A DNA stretch of 7,464 nt from the NCBI GenBank assembly GCA_900754075.1, contig CAAEBN010000072.1:1-7464 (forward strand), in the 5' to 3' direction. Source of the stretch: an uncultured Collinsella sp. (lineage in GTDB: Bacteria > Actinomycetota > Coriobacteriia > Coriobacteriales > Coriobacteriaceae). The position numbers and the translations under genes were made by a program. This document shows, piece by piece, positions 1 to 4,744 of the stretch (the first letter of the stretch is position 1; the number at the start of each line of letters is the position of its first letter). The notes beneath the pieces were generated by a model, which saw nothing but the letters and a program-made list of their open reading frames with translations, was not told the origin of the DNA and did no database searches.

Positions 1-314
1 GCGGCTTGGGCGACGAGCTCGGCCGCCTCTCCCTCGCCGGCGTAGGGCAGCAGTGCATCGGCGCGCAGTACGAGCAGCGGTTCCTGGCGGCTAAAGACCG
101 CGGTGCCCGAGTAGCCCTTGCGCTCGGCGTAGCTCCAGGTTTGGTGATAGCCGGGCAGGTCGATATCGACCTGGCCCTCCTGCAGCTTGGTCTCCTGCAG
201 CGCTAGGATATCGACATTGAGCTCCTGTGCGATCTGGATAAAGCTCGGGTCCTTTTTGAGCACGGCGCGCAGGCCGTTGACGTTCCACGAGGCGAAAGTG
301 TAAGTCTGAGGCAT
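1..314 (-). CDS. xth: Exodeoxyribonuclease III / AP endonuclease, N-terminal part (runs off left edge)
   Basis: The first 104 codons of an ExoIII-family DNA repair nuclease, which cuts the backbone 5' of abasic sites and removes 3' blocks in base excision repair, in the cytoplasm. Seen directly: the N-terminal strand SWNVNGLRA (residues 9-17; N11 matches the family's active-site Asn), LQETK (39-43; E41 is the family's metal-binding Glu) and GYSGTAVFSR (67-76), all in family order and spacing. The start is the ATG read from 314 to 312, preceded by a GAAAGGA ribosome site (about 318-324) at normal spacing. The family is usually about 250-280 residues, so roughly 60% of the gene, including the catalytic Asp/His region, lies outside the window. 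It is divergent from the Sir2 gene across 113 bp; I could not identify a convincing promoter there (TAATCT at 350-345 is only a weak -10 candidate). Family assignment is firm; whether it prefers abasic sites or 3' ends cannot be told. Confidence 0.93.
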   Translation of the reverse strand, partial: MPQTYTFASWNVNGLRAVLKKDPSFIQIAQELNVDILALQETKLQEGQVDIDLPGYHQTWSYAERKGYSGTAVFSRQEPLLVLRADALLPYAGEGEAAELVAQA

Positions 315-427
315 GGTGTCCTTTCGACGGGGTTGGCAGGCTTAAGATTAACGCAACAAGAGCGGGGCGGAGTCCGCGAGTGATGGTGCGAACGCCGCCG
401 TCCCGGAGACACGGACGGAGGACATAT

Positions 428-1180
428 ATGACGCAGGCAATATCGGACCCCAAACAGGCCTCCGCCGCGCTGGCGGAGCTGTTCGAAACCCATAGCCACG
501 TGGTCTTCTTTGGAGGCGCGGGCGTTTCCACGGCAAGCGGCATTCCCGATTTCCGCAGCGTGGACGGCCTGTATCACCAGCAGTTTGCCTACCCGCCCGA
601 GACTATGCTCTCGCATAGCTTTTACGAGGCGCATCCGGCCGAGTTCTTCGACTTCTACCGGACCAAGATGATCGCCCTTAACGCCAAGCCCAACCACTGC
701 CACGCCAAGCTGGCGGAGCTGGAGCGCGTCGGCAAGCTCGACGCCGTGGTGACGCAAAATATCGACGGCCTGCATCAGGCGGCTGGTTCACGGCGGGTGT
801 TTGAGCTGCATGGCTCGGTCCATCGCAACATTTGCCAGACGTGCGGCGCGGTCTACAGCGCCGAATGGATTTGCGCGCGCGAGCACGAGGATGCCGCGGG
901 CGTGCCCGTGTGCCCTGCGTGCGGCGGTCGCATCAAACCCGATGTGGTCCTCTACGAAGAGCCGCTCGATGAGCGCGTGCTTGCCGGCGCCGTTGCTGCC
1001 ATCGCCGCAGCCGACGCCCTCATCGTGGGCGGAACCTCGCTCGTGGTGTATCCGGCGGCGGGCCTTACGCGATACTTTACCGGCGATACGCTGGCCATTT
1101 GCAATTTGGCGCCCACCGATCAGGATGCAAATGCCGACCTGCTGATTTCTTGCGACATCGCGGCCGCGTTTGCGTTCTAG
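428..1180 (+). CDS. Sir2-family NAD-dependent protein deacylase (sirtuin)
   Basis: A 250-residue bacterial sirtuin (Sir2/CobB family), expected to remove acyl groups from lysines using NAD+, giving nicotinamide and O-acyl-ADP-ribose, in the cytoplasm. All core motifs are visible: the NAD-binding GAGVSTASGIPDFRS (residues 30-44), TQNIDGLH (109-116), the catalytic His in ELHGS (H128), four zinc cysteines in two pairs (C136/C139 and C162/C165), and GGTSLVVYPAAGL (201-213). Length is normal for the family. The reading frame is open from 380, but ATG 428 is chosen because a perfect GGAGG (417-421) lies 6 nt before it and the family fold starts soon after; the upstream codons look like leader. It is followed after 94 bp by folP-folK. 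Substrates cannot be predicted; acetyl versus longer acyl specificity is not decided by what I can see. An intact enzyme is likely. Confidence 0.95.
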   Translation: MTQAISDPKQASAALAELFETHSHVVFFGGAGVSTASGIPDFRSVDGLYHQQFAYPPETMLSHSFYEAHPAEFFDFYRTKMIALNAKPNHCHAKLAELERVGKLDAVVTQNIDGLHQAAGSRRVFELHGSVHRNICQTCGAVYSAEWICAREHEDAAGVPVCPACGGRIKPDVVLYEEPLDERVLAGAVAAIAAADALIVGGTSLVVYPAAGLTRYFTGDTLAICNLAPTDQDANADLLISCDIAAAFAF

Positions 1181-1200
1181 CCCGCGCGCGCGGATACAAT
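1170..1200 (+). promoter_or_regulatory. Candidate promoter of folP-folK
   Basis: TACAAT at 1195-1200 is a good sigma-70-type -10 (5 of 6 to TATAAT). The best -35 is TTGCGT at 1170-1175, overlapping the end of the Sir2 gene, with a long 19-bp spacer. Transcription would begin near 1207, giving a leader of about 68 nt that contains the strong hairpin at 1223-1256. The same hexamer TACAAT occurs before coaX. The -10 is convincing by eye, the -35 is weak, and readthrough from sir2 is also possible. Confidence 0.4.
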
Positions 1201-1222
1201 AGAAAGACTGATTGCAAAGCGA

Positions 1223-1256
1223 CCCCGCCGCCAGCGCCCGAGCGCGGCGGCGTGGG
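1223..1256 (+). terminator. Strong GC hairpin just before the folP-folK ribosome site (terminator or leader attenuator)
   Basis: CGCCGCC (1226-1232) pairs perfectly with GGCGGCG (1246-1252). The stem extends outward through CCC/GGG (1223-1225 with 1254-1256, T1253 bulged) and inward through GCG/CGC (1234-1236 with 1243-1245, A1233 bulged), leaving loop CCCGAG. It is followed by CATTTT and at once by the AGGAGG ribosome site (1263-1268). It could end sir2 transcripts, attenuate readthrough into folP-folK, or hold the leader open for ribosomes. The short T-run (four) makes it a weak classical terminator. Confidence 0.45.
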
Positions 1257-1274
1257 CATTTTAGGAGGATGTTC

Positions 1275-3008
1275 ATGGCGAACGACAGCAAGACATGGCG
1301 GTGCGGAAAGTACGAGCTCAGCTTTGACCGTCCGCGCATCATGGGCGTCCTCAACGTGACGCCCGATTCGTTTAGCGACGGCGGTGAGCACTTTGACCAG
1401 GATGCCGCTATCGAGTACGGCCTGGCGATGCTCGATGCCGGCGCCGACATCATCGACGTGGGCGGCGAGTCCACGCGCCCCGGCTTTACCCCGGTCAACC
1501 CCGACGAGGAAGCGCGTCGCGTGCTGCCCGTCGTGCGCGCGCTCGCCAAAGAGGGCGCCATCGTCTCGATCGATACACGTCATGTGGCGGTTGCCAAGGC
1601 GGCTGTGCGCTGCGGTGCTTCGATTGTCAACGACGTGACGGGCTTCACCGATCCCAAAATGGTTGAGTTCGTTAAGACGAGCACCTGCGGCGTCATCGTA
1701 ATGCACGCCGGCGAGGTCGCCGCACCCGCACGCACGCACGCGACGGTGCAGCTTGATACCTCGGCTGCGGCGTTTGTTGCCGAGAAGGCACGCGAAGCGC
1801 CTGCCGAGGCCGCGCGCGAGGCTGAGAAGCCGGCCCGTCGCCGTCGCGGCAAGTTGCTGGGCGAGCCCAAGGTTGAGGCCAAGCTTCCGGGCGGTGTGGT
1901 ACAGCCCTCGCTGCCGTTTGGCGAGCCGGAGCCCGCGCCCGAGCCTGTTGACGAGCCGGAGACGCCGCCTGCCGAGCAGGCTGCCCCTGCCGCCGCTGCG
2001 CCCGAGACCGTGCCTGCAGCTACCGAAGCCGCGCCGGAGCCCAGCGACCACCTGGCCGCTATGATGCGCCGCAGCGCCCGTCGTGAGGAAGCCTATGTGC
2101 CCACCTCGCAGCTCCGTCGCTTTACCCTGCCCGATTCTGCGCCCATCATGCGCCGCGTCATGGGCTTTCTGTCCGACCAGGCCCGCACGCTCATTCATGC
2201 CGGCGTGTCGCGCGACCGTATCTGCATCGATCCCGGCCCGGGCTTTGGCAAGACGGCCAACGAAGACATCGTCATCCAGCGCGAGACCGCCAAGATGGCG
2301 TCGCTGGGCTATCCGCTCATGTGCGCCGTGTCGCGCAAGCGCTTTGTGGGCGCCGTCTCGGGCGTGACCGATGCCGCCGCGCGCGATGCCGCCACGTTTG
2401 GTGTGTGCCTGGGCGCCATCCAGGCCGGCGCCAACATCGTGCGCGTGCATGACGTTGCGGGCTTTGCGCAGTTCCTGAACGGTTACTGGGCCGTTGCCAA
2501 GCCGCAGCCGCGCCGCGCGTTTGTGGCCGTGGGTTCCAACCTGGGGCATCGCTGCGACAACATTCGCGCTGCGCGCGACATGATTGCCGAGATCCCGCTC
2601 ACCTGCGTGTCCAACTGCTCGCGCATCTACGAGAGCGAGCCGGCCTACGAGACACGCCAGGACGCGTTTGCCAACGCCGTCATCGAGATCAAGACCGAAC
2701 TGGCTCCGTTGGTGCTGCTTGACGAGCTCATGAAGATCGAGGCCGAGCTGGGGCGCGACCGCTCCAAAAAGGCCAAGGCCAATGGCCCACGCACCATCGA
2801 CTTGGACCTGCTGTGGATGGACGGCGAGACCCACGGCGGCAAAAAGCTGCGCCTGCCGCATCCGCTCATTGGCGAGCGAGACTTTGTGCTGGTGCCGCTT
2901 GAGGACCTGATGCACGACCCGGCGCGGTTCTTCCGCTACAACGGCGTCGAGGTCAAGGAGCCCGAGGATCGCGTGGGCCATATCGTGGGCGAATTGGGGC
3001 GTATGTAG
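1275..3008 (+). CDS. folP-folK: Bifunctional dihydropteroate synthase / 6-hydroxymethyl-dihydropterin pyrophosphokinase (FolP-FolK fusion)
   Basis: A 577-residue fusion carrying two consecutive folate-synthesis steps: FolK activates 6-hydroxymethyl-dihydropterin with ATP, and FolP joins it to p-aminobenzoate (the sulfonamide target). The DHPS domain (about 18-408) shows GVLNVTPDSFSDGG (N27), DVGGESTRPG (D61), SIDT (D100), VND (N119), MH (143-144), IDPGPGFGK (D319, K326), SRKRF (K355) and RVHD (R390, H392), so every usual catalytic and pterin-binding residue is present. The HPPK domain (about 414-577) shows AVGSNLG (418-424), SRIYESEP (449-456), ELGRDR (491-496), GPRTIDLDLL (504-513; Mg ligands D509, D511), LPHP and ERDFVLVPL. 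Domain order FolP then FolK is the reverse of the common eukaryotic arrangement. A low-complexity insertion of about 135 residues interrupts the DHPS barrel (listed separately). Start ATG 1275 is set by AGGAGG 6 nt upstream; ATG 1269 would be too close. The next gene begins immediately after the stop codon. Confidence 0.95.
   Translation: MANDSKTWRCGKYELSFDRPRIMGVLNVTPDSFSDGGEHFDQDAAIEYGLAMLDAGADIIDVGGESTRPGFTPVNPDEEARRVLPVVRALAKEGAIVSIDTRHVAVAKAAVRCGASIVNDVTGFTDPKMVEFVKTSTCGVIVMHAGEVAAPARTHATVQLDTSAAAFVAEKAREAPAEAAREAEKPARRRRGKLLGEPKVEAKLPGGVVQPSLPFGEPEPAPEPVDEPETPPAEQAAPAAAAPETVPAATEAAPEPSDHLAAMMRRSARREEAYVPTSQLRRFTLPDSAPIMRRVMGFLSDQARTLIHAGVSRDRICIDPGPGFGKTANEDIVIQRETAKMASLGYPLMCAVSRKRFVGAVSGVTDAAARDAATFGVCLGAIQAGANIVRVHDVAGFAQFLNGYWAVAKPQPRRAFVAVGSNLGHRCDNIRAARDMIAEIPLTCVSNCSRIYESEPAYETRQDAFANAVIEIKTELAPLVLLDELMKIEAELGRDRSKKAKANGPRTIDLDLLWMDGETHGGKKLRLPHPLIGERDFVLVPLEDLMHDPARFFRYNGVEVKEPEDRVGHIVGELGRM
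1710..2129 (+). other. Ala/Pro/Glu-rich insertion within the DHPS barrel (residues about 146-285)
   Basis: After the strand ending VIVMH (140-144) an ordinary DHPS has only about 15 residues before the next helix. Here the helix resumes only at about 288 (PIMRRVMGFL). The insert has three parts: a probably helical Ala/Glu stretch (about 162-186), a basic patch ARRRRGK (187-193), and a Pro/Ala/Glu-rich stretch (about 196-258) that looks disordered. It ends in a more normal, Arg-rich piece (262-285). It is in frame, with codon use like the rest of the gene, and both flanking halves keep all catalytic residues, so this is a tolerated insertion and not damage. No domain is recognised within it. 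Confidence 0.8.
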
Positions 3009-3710
3009 ATGATTGAGATGAATGCTGTTGCCGCCGGTACCGAGCTCGACGCGGCGCGTGACGCGGGCCGCGAGGGCATGTCCGCGGGCTGGTGCGCGTG
3101 GAGCGCGGGCGAGGCGTCGTTGACGTTTTCGCTGGTCGTGCGCCCCGATGTGAACATGCATGCCTTCCACGGCCTGCCGTTTGTGGCCGCAATGGGCATG
3201 ATGGACGCGCTCGCGGGCACGGCCGCAACGCCGGGCCTGGGGCTTGCCGGCAAAGTGGGCATCCAGTGGCCGAGTGACATCGTGTGCGGCGCTCCTGCGT
3301 TTGAGACGTCGCTCGCGCGCGTCGCCGTCAACGGTGGTGCCGGTGCTGCGGGCATGTTTGCCGCGGTGACGGTTGATGTTGAGCGTGCGGCGCTAGGCGA
3401 GCTCGGCGTGGATATGGCCGACGAGGTGCTGGTCGAGGTACTGGCCGCGGCGGTGCTCGCTCGCATTGACACCTGGGCGGTTGTCGCCAACACGCCACAG
3501 GGTGCTGCTGGTCCGTTGGCTCCCGTGCTGGGCGAGTACTTCGACATGGTGCCGCTGCTCGGTCGCCAAGTTGCGGCGGTGTCGCCCAACGGCTTGCCGC
3601 TCGCGGTCGGCGTGTTTGCGGGTCTGGACATCTGGGGTCGCGCAACCATTAAGACCGACGCCGGCGAGCAAGAGTTTCCGCCCGAGGCCGTGCGCATTCG
3701 CGGGCTGTAG
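3009..3710 (+). CDS. BirA-like protein (biotin-protein ligase fold, probably catalytically inactive)
   Basis: A 233-residue protein resembling biotin-[acetyl-CoA-carboxylase] ligase. Supporting segments, in family order: ASLTFSLVVRP (36-46, like the family's Ly.Slllrp strand), QWPSDIV (86-92, against the family KWPNDI), and a C-terminal SH3-like piece with LGRQVAAV (184-191) and GVFAGLDIWGRATI (201-214). Missing: the N-terminal portion carrying the usual S-T-N segment, a proper GRGRxGR biotinyl-AMP loop (the aligned stretch reads AGREGMSAGW, 19-28), the GIGINV motif, and the catalytic lysine. The whole protein contains only two lysines (K82, K215), neither at the catalytic place. The family call is by hand alignment; inactivity is inference. 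ATG 3009 abuts the folP-folK stop, with a GGGG (2996-2999) as weak ribosome site; ATG 3018 is an alternative. The contact suggests translational coupling. It might bind biotin, a ligase partner or a carrier protein without catalysis; an unrelated role is possible. Confidence 0.7.
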   Translation: MIEMNAVAAGTELDAARDAGREGMSAGWCAWSAGEASLTFSLVVRPDVNMHAFHGLPFVAAMGMMDALAGTAATPGLGLAGKVGIQWPSDIVCGAPAFETSLARVAVNGGAGAAGMFAAVTVDVERAALGELGVDMADEVLVEVLAAAVLARIDTWAVVANTPQGAAGPLAPVLGEYFDMVPLLGRQVAAVSPNGLPLAVGVFAGLDIWGRATIKTDAGEQEFPPEAVRIRGL

Positions 3711-3748
3711 CGCGAGGCGCCAGCGCTCAAAGACAACGATGACAAGCG

Positions 3749-3780
3749 AAGCCCTCCTCGGCTGTGCCGGGGAGGGCTTT
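3749..3780 (+). terminator. Rho-independent-type terminator after the BirA-like gene
   Basis: AAGCCCTCC (3749-3757) pairs perfectly with GGAGGGCTT (3771-3779). The stem continues inward through a T-G wobble and CGGC/GCCG (3759-3762 with 3766-3769), giving 14 paired positions around a TGT loop. It lies 38 bp after the stop at 3710. The T-tract is short (TTTC), so termination is likely but the tail is not ideal. It probably ends the sir2/folP-folK/BirA-like transcript. Confidence 0.75.
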
Positions 3781-3797
3781 CGTGTGACTGCAGGGCG

Positions 3798-3858
3798 GCA
3801 TCTCGGCCCTATTCCTCAAAACTGACAAATTTTCGTTTTTGAGGAATAGGGCCGATGC
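3798..3858. repeat. Long perfect palindrome with AT-rich loop
   Basis: CGGCCCTATTCCTCAAAA (3804-3821) is the exact reverse complement of 3837-3854, 18 bp without mismatch. GCAT (3798-3801) and ATGC (3855-3858) extend it to 22 bp if the two bases C3802-T3803 are bulged. The loop (3822-3836) is AT-rich and centred on AAATTT. The A and T runs sit inside the arms next to the loop and not outside the stem, so it is not shaped like an intrinsic terminator. It lies between convergent genes. It could be a REP-like or small mobile palindrome, a protein-binding site, or a structured RNA; I cannot decide. Confidence 0.75.
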
Positions 3859-3861
3859 GTT

Positions 3862-3898
3862 GCCTAGGTCGCCGCTCGCGCTCGTGCTCGACTTAGGC
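3862..3898. repeat. Hairpin downstream of coaX
   Basis: GCCTAGGTCG (3862-3871) pairs with CGACTTAGGC (3889-3898) over 10 positions, with one G-T wobble in the plus-strand reading, around a 17-nt loop made of GC-rich CTCG-like units. It lies only 7 bp beyond the coaX stop codon, so in minus-strand RNA it could act as a transcript end or 3' stabiliser. No T-run follows on that strand, so a plain intrinsic terminator is doubtful. Confidence 0.5.
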
Positions 3899-3905
3899 CC
3901 CTGTC

Positions 3906-4679
3906 CTACCCCAGCTCCTGCATGCGGCGGTAGATTTCGCAGATACCCTTGATGGTGAGCTGGCCGTCGACTATGTCGAAGGCGTCGGTCGAATCGGCGA
4001 CGATGCTGGCGAGGCCGCCCGTGGCGATAACGGTGACGTCCTCGCGCCCCAGCTCGCGCTTCATGCGCGCGACCAGGCCCTCGGCCATGGCGGCAGCGCC
4101 CGTTACGGCGCCGACCTTGATGCACTCCTCGGTATCGCGGCCGATGGCGTGCTCGGGCGCCTCGAGCGGAACGCTAGCGAGCTTGGCGGCTCGGGCGGCG
4201 AGCGCGTCCATCGAAATGCGGATGCCCGGCGCAATCGCTCCGCCAATGTAATAGCCGTCCTCGTCGATGACGTCGATATTGGTCGCGGTGCCAAAGTCCA
4301 CCACGATCGCCGGCGCACCGTAGAAGGTCTCGGCAGCGACGGCGTTGGCTACACGGTCGGCGCCCACGGCCTGGGGACGCGCCGCACGCAGCTTGGTCAC
4401 GGCGGCCGTCTGTGGCCCGATGACGATGGCGTCCGCGGCAATGCGGTCGGCCACGGCGTGCCACTCGCGCGAGAGCTGCGGCACCACGCCGGCAAAGGCG
4501 ATCGCGTCGACCGCGCCGAGCGAGAGGTCGTACATCTTAAAGAAGCCCATCAGGCGCACGTGGATCTCGTCGGCGGTATAGGAGCGGTCGGTGGGCATGC
4601 GCCACGACTGCACCAGCTCGTCTCCGTCAAACAGGCCCATGGCCGTCTGCGTGTTTCCCATATCGATAGCGAGCAGCAT
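3906..4679 (-). CDS. coaX: Type III pantothenate kinase
   Basis: A 257-residue type III pantothenate kinase, which phosphorylates pantothenate with ATP in the first step of coenzyme A synthesis; this type is not feedback-inhibited by CoA and often needs a monovalent cation (family knowledge). Motifs seen: DMGNTQ (residues 6-11, phosphate loop of the ASKHA fold), GVVP (64-67), GADRVAN (106-112, with catalytic D108), VVDFGTATNIDV (126-137) and GGAIAPG (146-152). Length is normal. The ATG at 4679 is preceded by GGAG (4688-4685) 5 nt upstream. It lies 57 bp downstream of the FHA-like gene on the same strand, with its own candidate promoter in that gap, and is convergent with the BirA-like gene. 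birA-coaX adjacency is common in bacteria, which supports both calls. No missing residue was seen. Confidence 0.97.
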   Translation of the reverse strand: MLLAIDMGNTQTAMGLFDGDELVQSWRMPTDRSYTADEIHVRLMGFFKMYDLSLGAVDAIAFAGVVPQLSREWHAVADRIAADAIVIGPQTAAVTKLRAARPQAVGADRVANAVAAETFYGAPAIVVDFGTATNIDVIDEDGYYIGGAIAPGIRISMDALAARAAKLASVPLEAPEHAIGRDTEECIKVGAVTGAAAMAEGLVARMKRELGREDVTVIATGGLASIVADSTDAFDIVDGQLTIKGICEIYRRMQELG

Positions 4680-4715
4680 GTCTACTCCAGGTGTCGGCGT
4701 AAAAGGACGCGCACC

Positions 4716-4744
4716 ATTGTATACGCGCCGCCGGCGCTACGCCA
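4716..4744 (-). promoter_or_regulatory. Candidate coaX promoter
   Basis: Reading the minus strand, TATACAATGG covers a good -10, best taken as TACAAT (4721 to 4716). Transcription would begin near 4709, about 30 nt before the coaX ATG. The position 17 bp upstream of the -10 reads TGGCGT (4744-4739), a poor -35, and overlaps the end of the upstream gene. coaX may therefore be both separately transcribed and read through from the FHA-like gene, since no terminator with a T-run separates them. Confidence 0.4.

Noticed and set aside
380..427. Upstream ATG at 380 as the sir2 start
   Set aside because: It would add 16 Arg-rich residues without family similarity and has no good ribosome site; ATG 428 has GGAGG at ideal spacing.
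788..1561. 257-codon minus-strand frame across sir2 and the start of folP-folK
   Set aside because: It spans two real plus-strand genes and their gap, with no ribosome site or recognisable domain.
1902..1919. QPSLPF (residues 210-215 of FolP-FolK), resembling sliding-clamp-binding motifs such as the Hda type
   Set aside because: The second position is Pro where Leu or Met is favoured, it sits in low-complexity sequence, and there is no reason for a folate enzyme to bind the clamp. Chance is the simplest reading.
1077..3170. 697-codon open frame on the minus strand, antisense to folP-folK
   Set aside because: It lies opposite a gene with complete folate-enzyme motifs, is rich in His/Arg/Gly as antisense frames of GC-rich genes are, and shows no family motif. 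Long antisense frames are expected at this GC content.
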